Translations under genes and position numbers: made by a program
DNA from: an uncultured Oscillospiraceae bacterium
GTDB lineage: Bacteria > Bacillota > Clostridia > Oscillospirales > Oscillospiraceae
Direction of reading: 5' to 3'
Length of the DNA stretch: 49,954 nt
NCBI GenBank assembly: GCA_947626265.1
Contig: CANQRM010000022.1
Location: forward strand, 1-49,954
Notes under the pieces: model-generated
Told to the model about the DNA's origin: nothing
The model's input: the letters and a program-made list of their open reading frames with translations, nothing else
The model's database searches: none
Shown here: piece after piece, positions 30,999 through 38,675 of the stretch
How positions within the stretch are numbered: position 1 is the stretch's first letter
Layout: each line of letters starts with the position of its first letter

Positions 30999-32888
30999 AT
31001 GCAGAACAAAAAGACAAGGCTGTCGCTGCTCATCGGCTCCACGGCGGTCATCATGATCGTGCTGCTGTTTCTGTGGGTGCTGAACATGAACGAGAGCGAC
31101 AGCATCCAGCAGATGTTGCACCTTTGCATCTTCCTTTTGGGCGGCGCCGCCATCATCACGGTGGCCGTGTTCTTCCTGAAGGGCCCGGCTCTGAACGTGG
31201 ACGGGAAGGTGGAGACCGGCAACATCCTTGCCATGATGGTCTCCGTGCTGGTGGTCATCCTGCTTGCCTTCTCCTTCGCCTCCTACTCCCAGAAGGACCA
31301 GCAGCTGCGCTATGAGATGTACGGCGACATGCGCCAGATGATAAGCCGCCTGGAGACCGCCAACAGCAGCGAGTACGCCGATATCCTGAACGAGACGGTG
31401 GAGAACAGCGACAGCTGCGACGGCGCCTATATCCTGGACGCCAACGGGCGGGTGTACGCCTCCTCCGGGGCCATGCTCCTGGCGGGCCGGGAGGGGATGG
31501 AGGAATACGAGTTCCCCTTCATCAACGACTCCCGGGTGGTCTTCTGGGTCAACGAGAGCTACCGCACCCAACAGATATTCGCCATCTGGCTGGAGCTTCT
31601 CACCACCTTGGTCATATCCGTATTCTTCTCCGTGGAGATGGTATGGGGCATGATCGGGCTGGTGACGAGAAAGAGCTCCGGCTCCGACGGACGGCCCGCC
31701 GCCCTCAGCTTCGTGCGGCAGACCGCGTTTTTGTTCTACTTTGCCTCCCGGCTGTCCGCGGCCTTCATACCCATCATGGCCAAGGCCCTGAACACCTCCC
31801 TGTTCGGCATGGACGCCAACATGGCCGCGGGCCTGCCCCAGTCCGCCGAGACGCTCCTCACCTGCGTGGCCATCTTTGCCGCCACGGAGCTTCTGACCCG
31901 GAAGGGCTGGAAGCTGCCCTTCATGGCGGGGCTTGGTCTGGTGGCTTTGGGTACGCTTTTGAGCGCCTTTTCGCCGAATCTTCTCGTCTTCATCGCGGCC
32001 CGGGCCGTGGTGGGCCTGGGGTACGGCTTCTGCTGGATGACCCTTCGGAACCTGGCCCTGTTCGGCCAGAACGAGAAGGAGAAGACATGGGGCTTTTCCA
32101 TGCTCAACGCCGGCCTCTACGCCGGCATGAACTGCGGCTCGGCCCTGGGCTCCATCCTGGCTGAGCGGTTCGGCTACCGCAACGTGTTCCTGATGGCGAC
32201 GGTGCTGACCATCCTGTGCAGCCTGTTCATCATCCGCATGGAGAACGCCGTCCTGCCCAAGAGCGAGCAGGCCAAGGAAAAGAAGGAGAGAAGCCCCCTC
32301 AAGATGCGGGACCGGCTGCAGGTCGTGTCCTTCGCCATTTTCATGATCGCCCCCTCCTGCATCGTGGGGTCCTACACCAGCTACTACCTGCCCCTTTATT
32401 ATGACAGCATCGGCCGGGGCGTGTCCGACGTGGGCCGCGCCCAGCTCATCTACGGCCTGCTCATCGTCTATGTGGGGCCGTGGCTGTCGGCCAAGATCAT
32501 CGACAAGTCCGAGAACCTCGTCTGGGCAAACATCGCCTACAACGTCATCTTCTCCGTGGGCCTGCTCACCGCCGGGCTCATGGGCGGCGTCATCGCGTCG
32601 CTGGCCGCGGTGGTGCTGCTGGGCATAGCGGACAGCTTCGGCTTCGGTGTGCAGAACAACTACTTCCTGGCCCTGCCGGCGGTGGCGAACATGAACTCCG
32701 GCAAGAGCCTGTCCTACTTAAGCTTTTTGAAGAAGATCACCGAGATGCTGGGCCCCACGGTCTATTCCATGGCCATCCTGCTGGGCTATGAGCGGGGCCT
32801 CGTGGCTATGGGCGGGCTGTTCATAGCGGCCATCGTGCTGTATGTGGTCACGGGGCTTCCCGGAAAGAAAAGGAGCGTGAGCGCGTGA
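30999..32888 (+). CDS. MFS transporter with N-terminal membrane sensor-like module
   Basis: 629 residues, longer than the usual 400-450 of MFS carriers. The N-terminal part has three membrane helices (about 9-28, 42-60, 77-95) and an extracellular segment (about 96-188) with YILDANGRVYASSGAMLLAG, similar to single Cache/PAS-like sensor folds. Another helix leads into a 12-helix MFS core (about 250-625) with GLGLVALGTLLSAFSPNLLV, RAVVGLGYGFCWMTLRNLAL and GSILAERFGYRNVFLM. The GTGA overlap with the Ddl-like gene shows translational coupling. I infer that the transporter exports or imports the ligase product or substrate under control of the fused sensor; the cargo is unknown. Confidence 0.78.
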   Translation: MQNKKTRLSLLIGSTAVIMIVLLFLWVLNMNESDSIQQMLHLCIFLLGGAAIITVAVFFLKGPALNVDGKVETGNILAMMVSVLVVILLAFSFASYSQKDQQLRYEMYGDMRQMISRLETANSSEYADILNETVENSDSCDGAYILDANGRVYASSGAMLLAGREGMEEYEFPFINDSRVVFWVNESYRTQQIFAIWLELLTTLVISVFFSVEMVWGMIGLVTRKSSGSDGRPAALSFVRQTAFLFYFASRLSAAFIPIMAKALNTSLFGMDANMAAGLPQSAETLLTCVAIFAATELLTRKGWKLPFMAGLGLVALGTLLSAFSPNLLVFIAARAVVGLGYGFCWMTLRNLALFGQNEKEKTWGFSMLNAGLYAGMNCGSALGSILAERFGYRNVFLMATVLTILCSLFIIRMENAVLPKSEQAKEKKERSPLKMRDRLQVVSFAIFMIAPSCIVGSYTSYYLPLYYDSIGRGVSDVGRAQLIYGLLIVYVGPWLSAKIIDKSENLVWANIAYNVIFSVGLLTAGLMGGVIASLAAVVLLGIADSFGFGVQNNYFLALPAVANMNSGKSLSYLSFLKKITEMLGPTVYSMAILLGYERGLVAMGGLFIAAIVLYVVTGLPGKKRSVSA

Positions 32889-33820
32889 AAGTTGCCATTG
32901 TATACGGCGGGACGTCCAGCGAGGCGCATGCCTCCACGAAAAATGCCAGGAGCATCGAGAGCGTCCTGCGGCAGAAGGGCTACGACGTGTGCATGCTGGA
33001 GTACGGCCGGGACATGGTCCATACCCTGCGGGAAGAGAAGGCCGACATCGTGTACCTCTGTGTGCAGGGAAAGTACCACGGCGACGGCACGCTGCAGGCC
33101 ATGCTGGACCACGAGGGCATCCCCTATACCGGCAGCCGCACCCACGCGGCCATGCTCATCAATGATAAAATACTCTGCAAATTCCTCTTCGACCACTACG
33201 GCGTGCCCACGCCCCGGTGGACCATCCTGCGGAAGGAGGAATATGAGCGGGGAGACTTCGATTATTCCGCGCTGGGTTATCCTTTCGTGGCGAAGGCGCC
33301 CAGCCAGGGCGGCAGCTTCGGCATCGAGCTCATCCGCTCCCCGGAGGACCTGGGGAAGATGGCCCATGTGTTTCAGTATGACGACCCCATTCTCCTGGAA
33401 GAGTTCATCGACGGCGGGTTTTACACCGTGGGGCTCTTTGAGAAGGAGGGAAAGCTCATCACCCTCAAATGCGTGGAGGGGGTGGAGACCCTGTCCGGAG
33501 AACGGGTCCACAAGAAGAACGACCTGACGCTGTTCACCGGGGAATACGGCGTGGAGCCGCCGAAGCTGGATGAAAAGCTCCTGCACGAGATGGAGCGGAC
33601 GGCGGAGAAGGTATTCAAGATCACCAGCGCGAAGGATGTGGCCAGGGTGGACTTCATGGTGAGCCACGATGGCGGCGAGATCTACACATTGGAGATCAAC
33701 GCGGTGCCGGGACTGAAACGGGAGAGCCTGATGCCCCGGGAGGCGGAGTATAGCGGCATAGCCTACGAGGAAATGGTGGAGGACATATTGCTGTCCGCCT
33801 GGAACAGCAGGGAGGGATAA
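32885..33820 (+). CDS. ATP-grasp ligase related to D-alanine-D-alanine ligase
   Basis: 311 residues, the Ddl family length. Ddl-like features: VAIVYGGTSSEAHAS at the N-terminus, LINDKILCKFLFDHYGVPTP, the ATP-grasp loop VAKAPSQGGSFGIELI, and the metal site RVDFMVS...LEINAVPGL followed by LMPREAEYSGIAYEEMVEDI. The segment that is HGxxGEDGxxQ in true Ddl enzymes reads VQGKYHGDGTLQAML here, so substrate-site residues differ. It likely joins two amino acids or an amino acid and an amine with ATP, but D-Ala-D-Ala synthesis should not be assumed. GTG start at 32885 overlaps the MFS stop; the phosphatase follows 3 nt later. Confidence 0.8.
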   Translation: MKVAIVYGGTSSEAHASTKNARSIESVLRQKGYDVCMLEYGRDMVHTLREEKADIVYLCVQGKYHGDGTLQAMLDHEGIPYTGSRTHAAMLINDKILCKFLFDHYGVPTPRWTILRKEEYERGDFDYSALGYPFVAKAPSQGGSFGIELIRSPEDLGKMAHVFQYDDPILLEEFIDGGFYTVGLFEKEGKLITLKCVEGVETLSGERVHKKNDLTLFTGEYGVEPPKLDEKLLHEMERTAEKVFKITSAKDVARVDFMVSHDGGEIYTLEINAVPGLKRESLMPREAEYSGIAYEEMVEDILLSAWNSREG

Positions 33821-33823
33821 CAG

Positions 33824-36352
33824 ATGTTTAAAAACATGAAGATCGGCGTCAAAATACTGCTGGTGGTCCTGGTCATGTCCCTGGGCACCCTGCTGGTGGT
33901 GTTCATCAACTCCTATCTCTCGATGGGGAACCTGACCGACGAGTTCCAGAAGACCAACATCACCCTGGGTCTCACCGCCTCCGACGATAGCCAGGAGGCA
34001 CTGCAGGCCCAAGCGGAGGAGTATCTGGGGCGCATCGCCCAGAAGCAGGCCCTGTATTCCAACGCCCAGCTGGTGGAGATCAGCCGCATGGTCACGTCCT
34101 TGGCGGACTACGTGGAGTATCTCTATGATAACGCCGACCAGTACGGCGGCCGGGAGCTGCCCCTGCCCGACGAGACCGTGGACGGGGAGGCAAGCAGCAA
34201 GTACATGCTGGCCCCGGGGGTGGTGAAGACCGCCGCCCTTTCCCGGGAAATAGAGCTTTTGTCCAACTGCGAGTCCATCTTTGGGCCCCTGCTGGAGGAG
34301 AACGACCTTCTGGACAACATCTACGCCGGCACCGTCAGCGGCATATCCTACCGGTATTCCCGGTCCAACTCCTACGACCCCACCTACGACCCCCGGGAGC
34401 GGGGATGGTACAAGACGGCGTCGGAGCACCCGGGCAGGACCGTGTGGCTGGATACCTACCTTGACTCCTACGGCAACACCTGCATCACCGCCGCCAGGGC
34501 GTTCTGCGACGAGGACGGCCTGGTGGTGGGCGTGGTGGCCTCGGACGTGAAGCTGCAGGCGCTGCTGGACGAGATCACCACCGCCAAGATCGGCGAGAGC
34601 GGCTACGCCTTCGTGATCGATAACAAGGGCACCCTCATCGCCCACCCCCAGTACTTCGACGAGGGCTTTGATTCAGACCTGACCGCCCACGTGGGCCAGG
34701 ACAGCCAGAGCGGCAACCTGGAGACCCTAGTGCAGGCCAACGCCGGCCTTGTGGGCCTTACCCTGGACGGGGTGGACAGCTACGTGGCCTGGCACTATCT
34801 GGGCCAGACGGGATGGAGGCTCTGCATCAGCGTGGATAAGGCGGAGGTCATCCGCCCCGCCGTGGAGACGAAGCAGACCATCGACGCCATGACCGACGAG
34901 GCCCAGGAGACCACCCAGAGCACCCTGTCGGGCATCATGAAGGGCTTCATCATCTTCTTCGCCGCCGTGGGCATCGTGGTCATCATCATCTCCTTCGCCG
35001 TGGCCGGCAGCATCACCCGGCCCATCCAGAAGCTGGCCCGGAACGTGGAGCGCATCGGCAAGGGCGAGCTGGACAAGAAGGTGGAGGTGGAGTCCACCGA
35101 TGAGATCGGCAACCTGGCCGCCACGTTCAACGACATGCTGGACGACCTGAACGACCATATCCGGCAGCTCACCGACGTCACCGCCGAGAAGGAGCGCATC
35201 GGCGCGGAGCTGGACATCGCCACCCACATCCAGAGCTCCATGCTGCCCTGCATCTTCCCGGCCTTCCCGGGGCGGCCGGAGGTGGACATCTACGCCACCA
35301 TGAACCCTGCCAAGGAGGTGGGCGGCGACTTCTACGACTTCTTCATGGTGGACGACACCCACCTGGCCATCGTCATGGCGGACGTGTCCGGCAAGGGCGT
35401 GCCCGCGGCGCTGTTCATGGTCATCGGCAAGACCCTCATCAAGGACCACACCACCTCGGGCCGGGACCTGGGCGAGGTGTTCATGGAGGTCAACAAGCTC
35501 TTATGCGAGGGCAACGGCGAGGAGATGTTCATCACCGCCTTCGAGGGCGTGCTGGACCTGGAGACCGGCGTGCTGAACTTCGTCAACGCCGGCCATGAGA
35601 CCCCCTTCATCCGCCGGGCGGGGAGGTATGTCCCCGAGAAGGTCCGCGCCGGGTTCGTCCTGGCGGGCATGGAGACCACCCGCTACCGCATGGGCAGTAT
35701 GCAGCTGGAGGAGGGCGACGCCCTGTTCCAGTACACCGACGGCGTCACCGAGGCCACCAGTGCGCAGAAGGAGCTGTACGGCATGGAGCGGCTGGAAGCG
35801 GTGCTCAACAAATACGCGGACGCCACGCCGGCGGAGCTGCTGCCGGCCGTCAAGGCGGATATCGACGCCTTTGTGGGCGACGCGCCCCAGTTCGACGACA
35901 TCACTATGCTGTGTCTGGAGTTTAAAAAGAAAATGAATGTATCTGATCCCAACGAGATGACCGTGGAGGCCACGCTGGAGAACATCCCCGCCGTGACGGA
36001 GTTTGTGGACCGGCACCTGGAGGCCCTGGACTGCCCCATCAAGGCCCAGACCCAGATCGACGTGGCCATCGACGAGCTGTTCAGCAACATCGCCCGCTAC
36101 GCCTACGACCCCTCCGGCCCGGCCACCGTCCGGGTGGATGTGGATGAGGAACCCCTGTCGGTGCGCGTCACCTTCATCGACCACGGCAAGCCCTATGACC
36201 CCCTGGCCAAAGCGGACCCGGACGTGACATTGTCTGCGGAGGACCGCCAGATCGGCGGCCTGGGCATCTTCATGGTGAAGAAGTCCATGGACGACGTGAA
36301 ATACGAGTACAAGGACGGCCAGAACATCCTCACCATCCGTAAAGATCTGTAA
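33824..36352 (+). CDS. membrane SpoIIE-type PP2C phosphatase with Cache, HAMP and HATPase (anti-sigma kinase) domains
   Basis: 842 residues. N-terminal helix (about 9-30), extracellular double Cache-type sensor (about 40-345; YDPTYDPRERGWYKTASEHP), second helix (372-396) and HAMP linker (about 398-450; RPIQKLARNVERIGKGELDK) precede a SpoIIE PP2C domain (about 465-700; GGDFYDFF, DVSGKGVPAALFM, DDITMLCLE). An RsbW-like HATPase (about 705-842) carries DELFSNIARYAY, DHGKPYDPL and GGLGIFMVKK. Such proteins dephosphorylate STAS anti-anti-sigma factors in response to an outside signal; here the opposing kinase module is on the same chain. No STAS or sigma gene is adjacent. Confidence 0.9.
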   Translation: MFKNMKIGVKILLVVLVMSLGTLLVVFINSYLSMGNLTDEFQKTNITLGLTASDDSQEALQAQAEEYLGRIAQKQALYSNAQLVEISRMVTSLADYVEYLYDNADQYGGRELPLPDETVDGEASSKYMLAPGVVKTAALSREIELLSNCESIFGPLLEENDLLDNIYAGTVSGISYRYSRSNSYDPTYDPRERGWYKTASEHPGRTVWLDTYLDSYGNTCITAARAFCDEDGLVVGVVASDVKLQALLDEITTAKIGESGYAFVIDNKGTLIAHPQYFDEGFDSDLTAHVGQDSQSGNLETLVQANAGLVGLTLDGVDSYVAWHYLGQTGWRLCISVDKAEVIRPAVETKQTIDAMTDEAQETTQSTLSGIMKGFIIFFAAVGIVVIIISFAVAGSITRPIQKLARNVERIGKGELDKKVEVESTDEIGNLAATFNDMLDDLNDHIRQLTDVTAEKERIGAELDIATHIQSSMLPCIFPAFPGRPEVDIYATMNPAKEVGGDFYDFFMVDDTHLAIVMADVSGKGVPAALFMVIGKTLIKDHTTSGRDLGEVFMEVNKLLCEGNGEEMFITAFEGVLDLETGVLNFVNAGHETPFIRRAGRYVPEKVRAGFVLAGMETTRYRMGSMQLEEGDALFQYTDGVTEATSAQKELYGMERLEAVLNKYADATPAELLPAVKADIDAFVGDAPQFDDITMLCLEFKKKMNVSDPNEMTVEATLENIPAVTEFVDRHLEALDCPIKAQTQIDVAIDELFSNIARYAYDPSGPATVRVDVDEEPLSVRVTFIDHGKPYDPLAKADPDVTLSAEDRQIGGLGIFMVKKSMDDVKYEYKDGQNILTIRKDL

Positions 36353-36371
36353 GGATAGAAAGTGAATAAGA

Positions 36372-36405
36372 ACAGAGCCGCCGGGTCTCCGGCGGCTCTG
36401 TTTAT
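36372..36405 (+). terminator. intrinsic terminator after the phosphatase gene
   Basis: Perfect 13-bp stem ACAGAGCCGCCGG (36372-36384) with 36389-36401, 4-nt loop, TTATT. It overlaps the left copy of a 54-bp direct repeat. Confidence 0.92.
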
Positions 36406-36427
36406 TAGACGTATGTTGCTGGCTCAT
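36374..36427. repeat. left copy of a 54-bp imperfect direct repeat (tnpV 3'-end relic)
   Basis: Aligned without gaps to 46812-46865, 42 of 54 positions match, including an 11-bp perfect core ATTAGACGTAT. The right copy covers the last codons of tnpV (IYV-stop) and sequence beyond; the left copy would encode the same terminal Tyr-Val-stop on the minus strand with no gene in front. It marks the change from host-like to accessory sequence. Confidence 0.8.
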
Positions 36428-36467
36428 GGGCGGTTTCATGCTGCGCTGTTATTCTGCGTTCCGGTCA

Positions 36468-38276
36468 TCAGGCGTCCCCGTCTTGTCCCGGAGCGTCAAG
36501 GGAGTCAACAAGGCGCTTTATATCGATGACATATACCGGGGATACGTTCATCATGGTCATGCGATGCGTACTGCATGTGATGCATTCATGCCCTATGTTA
36601 AGAGGATTGTTCTTTTCTATGGGCGTTACTGTAATTCCCACATCCTCCAGCGAGGCAAGGTCATCGTCTGTGACTTCCCAGCAGACGATATAATCCATCT
36701 CGTCAAACATCTTTCTATAATCGCTGTAATCTTTTCTTATATTTTTCAGATGCGACTTGAATTCTATTATGACCTCCCGTTTCCTTTCCCCGCAGACCCA
36801 CTGCGCGGTGAGATCATATCGGTCGCGGTAGCCGGAAATCATCGGGATTACGTCCTTGATTTTGCCCATTCCGATCAGCTCATAAAAGATAGCGGCGACA
36901 GACGCCTCCTGATTCATCGGGGACTTTAAAAAGGGAAGTGAATTTGAGCCGATATCCAACAACCCGCGAACCGTGGTTATGTATGTAACCCTGTCCCAAT
37001 CGTCCTGACCGTTGATTGTATCGACATTCCCTGTTATATAGGCGCCAATTTCGCGGTGAAAACGGTTGAAGATACTTCTTGCGAAGTCCTGATACATGCT
37101 GACGGCCCGGCCGTATATGGATTTCCGTCCGATGTCAAATTTCAGCTGGTTGTCTTGAAAAAGAATGAAAATATTTGACCAGTATCCCGATGCGCCGGTC
37201 TTTGGCTGGCTGATCCTGATACCGGTGGGCATGTCCTTCACGACGGCGTAAATGCCCTCATGGAATAAAAGCTCCTCATGGTCTTCCGCCCAGCGCTCGT
37301 CCTTCTCGTCTTCCAGCTTCTTTTTAATAGCGGGATCAATGAATTCGGAAAGCGTATTCCAGGCCCTTGATGAGGGAACAAAACATGCCCAGTAATCTAT
37401 GGAGCGGTCAGAATTCCGCCCGATTTTCGCGTTTCCCCTGCAGAACACAATCTTATGCTTAAGCATATTGCGCTTTGCGTCGTCCGTTCGGTTCTGCTTC
37501 TGATACCACGCCTTATACACGTCAAGATCGAGGCAGCCATCCTCGCCCACGGCCTCTGTGGGAAGCATATATCTGAAGGGTATAATCTTATTGCCGGAGG
37601 AGCGGCCGTTTATATCGGTCATATCGAAACAGACGTTGATTTTAGGCGGCGCGTTCCGGGAATCGTTCCACAAAAAGGCCGTGCTGCCGACAGCGGTGCG
37701 CGTGCGGAGAACGTATTCCATCTGGGGGATTGTAAGAGAAAACAGGGCGTCGTTATCAATGCCCTTCAGATAGATTTTCGTGCCCCTGCAGGGCTCTTCG
37801 CTGGTGCTGAAGTCGAGCTTCGGCTCTTTGGTTTCATCGGAAGACTGCTTCCAAAGCCGCGCGTCCGTTATACGCGCGCTGGCCGTTCCCGTGGCATCGC
37901 CGGTTGTGATTTCAAAGAATGTACTTTGAAAATAGGCAAATGTCAATCCGACGCCTTTCTCTCCTATAAGGCGGGGGTCATCTGATTTGTTGGTGGAAAA
38001 GGGCTTGAGCAGAGGGCGAAGGTCAGAAGGGGGAATGCCGCAGCCGTCGTCCGTGATTTCAATTTCCTTTTTTTGGCAGTCGATTTTGATATCTATCCTG
38101 CCGGATATGGCCCTGCCCTCGTCGCTCGATCGTTTTATGATCGCGTCCACGGAGTTTTGAAGCAATTCGGCCAAAATGTCCCAATAGTTGTTGTAGCTGT
38201 CGTCAATATTGAGAATGCTCTTGCGAATGTTGCTGATGGTTGGGGACAGGAAACTATAAATGTTCTCTTCAGCCAT
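36468..38276 (-). CDS. GHKL-type ATPase with C-terminal PD-(D/E)xK-like domain, candidate defence protein
   Basis: 602 residues. The N-terminal Bergerat ATPase fold shows Glu 37 and Asn 41 in ELLQNSVDAI, DDGCGIP at 76-82 and GEKGVGLTF at 105-113, with RGTKIYLKG further on. This is the Hsp90/MutL/MORC-like arrangement. Near the C-terminus Asp 488 and Glu 505-x-Lys 507 in YDLTAQWVCGERKREVIIEF and the following KSHLKN resemble a PD-(D/E)xK nuclease core. MORC/MutL-like ATPases next to restriction systems have been predicted to remodel DNA for cleavage. GAGAGG precedes the ATG. Codon use is more AT-rich than the host genes. Function as an anti-phage effector is inferred from domains and neighbourhood. 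Confidence 0.75.
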   Translation of the reverse strand: MAEENIYSFLSPTISNIRKSILNIDDSYNNYWDILAELLQNSVDAIIKRSSDEGRAISGRIDIKIDCQKKEIEITDDGCGIPPSDLRPLLKPFSTNKSDDPRLIGEKGVGLTFAYFQSTFFEITTGDATGTASARITDARLWKQSSDETKEPKLDFSTSEEPCRGTKIYLKGIDNDALFSLTIPQMEYVLRTRTAVGSTAFLWNDSRNAPPKINVCFDMTDINGRSSGNKIIPFRYMLPTEAVGEDGCLDLDVYKAWYQKQNRTDDAKRNMLKHKIVFCRGNAKIGRNSDRSIDYWACFVPSSRAWNTLSEFIDPAIKKKLEDEKDERWAEDHEELLFHEGIYAVVKDMPTGIRISQPKTGASGYWSNIFILFQDNQLKFDIGRKSIYGRAVSMYQDFARSIFNRFHREIGAYITGNVDTINGQDDWDRVTYITTVRGLLDIGSNSLPFLKSPMNQEASVAAIFYELIGMGKIKDVIPMISGYRDRYDLTAQWVCGERKREVIIEFKSHLKNIRKDYSDYRKMFDEMDYIVCWEVTDDDLASLEDVGITVTPIEKNNPLNIGHECITCSTHRMTMMNVSPVYVIDIKRLVDSLDAPGQDGDA

Positions 38277-38323
38277 AACCCGGTACCTCTCTTTATCTGA
38301 TAATTATCAACTAGGGTACAATC

Positions 38324-38455
38324 ATTCCCACTCGCCGAGGAGAAGATGATTCTAAACGCTCTTGTTTAGATGATATGACTTCTCCTTATATGATTTGATA
38401 CCGATTATCCAACGATCACGCTGTTGCTGAGCGGATGTTATCAAATTTGTATCAG
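38324..38455. other. att-like site, left
   Basis: The site contains ATTCCCACTCGC (38324-38335; GCGAGTGGGAAT on the minus strand, the core found at the 3' end of guaA), then 17 nt ending ATTC, then TAAACGCTCTTGTTTA (38353-38368), GATTTGATACC (38392-38402) and TTATCAAATTTGTATCAG (38438-38455). The first blocks recur with identical 17-nt spacing at 49878-49922, and the other motifs recur near them. The surrounding guaA coding sequence is absent. No convincing gene lies in 38277-38475. Confidence 0.65.
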
Positions 38456-38475
38456 GGTAGCGCGGAAAACTACTG

Positions 38476-38658
38476 TTATAATCTCATGAGATAAGATATA
38501 ACCGCGGTACGGATTTCTTCTGGGGAGCGTCCAACATCAATTATAGAAATTACATTTTGTTTGATTTCATCAGAATAATTCTGACTTCCTCTTACGATGC
38601 CCTTTAAGGTCTCCTTGTACAGATGTTCCTGTAGTTTCTCTTCTTCTATAGTACTCAT
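38476..38658 (-). CDS. small protein of unknown function downstream of hsdR
   Basis: 60 residues, rich in Glu/Lys/Ile and predicted helical (MSTIEEEKLQEHLYKETLKG ... SIIDVGRSPEEIRTAVISYL). No family recognised. GGAAGAG lies about 8 nt before the ATG, and the gene begins 17 nt after the hsdR stop in the same direction, which supports a genuine last gene of the restriction operon. It could be a small regulator or inhibitor of the restriction complex, but nothing in the sequence proves that. Confidence 0.5.
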   Translation of the reverse strand: MSTIEEEKLQEHLYKETLKGIVRGSQNYSDEIKQNVISIIDVGRSPEEIRTAVISYLMRL

Positions 38659-38675
38659 TTGATTTTCTCTTCCTT

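Noticed and set aside
26997-31571. A 1524-codon minus-strand open frame
   Set aside because: It is antisense to five well-supported plus-strand genes and has His/Gly/Gln-rich low-complexity composition typical of shadow frames in GC-rich DNA.
36426-36929. Plus-strand open frame of 167 codons
   Set aside because: It is antisense to the end of the GHKL gene, has no recognisable domain and no supporting upstream signals.
38311-38400. 3' end of guaA at the left att-like site
   Set aside because: The frame reads GAG TGG GAA TGA but also hits a stop shortly upstream and shows no GMP synthase sequence.
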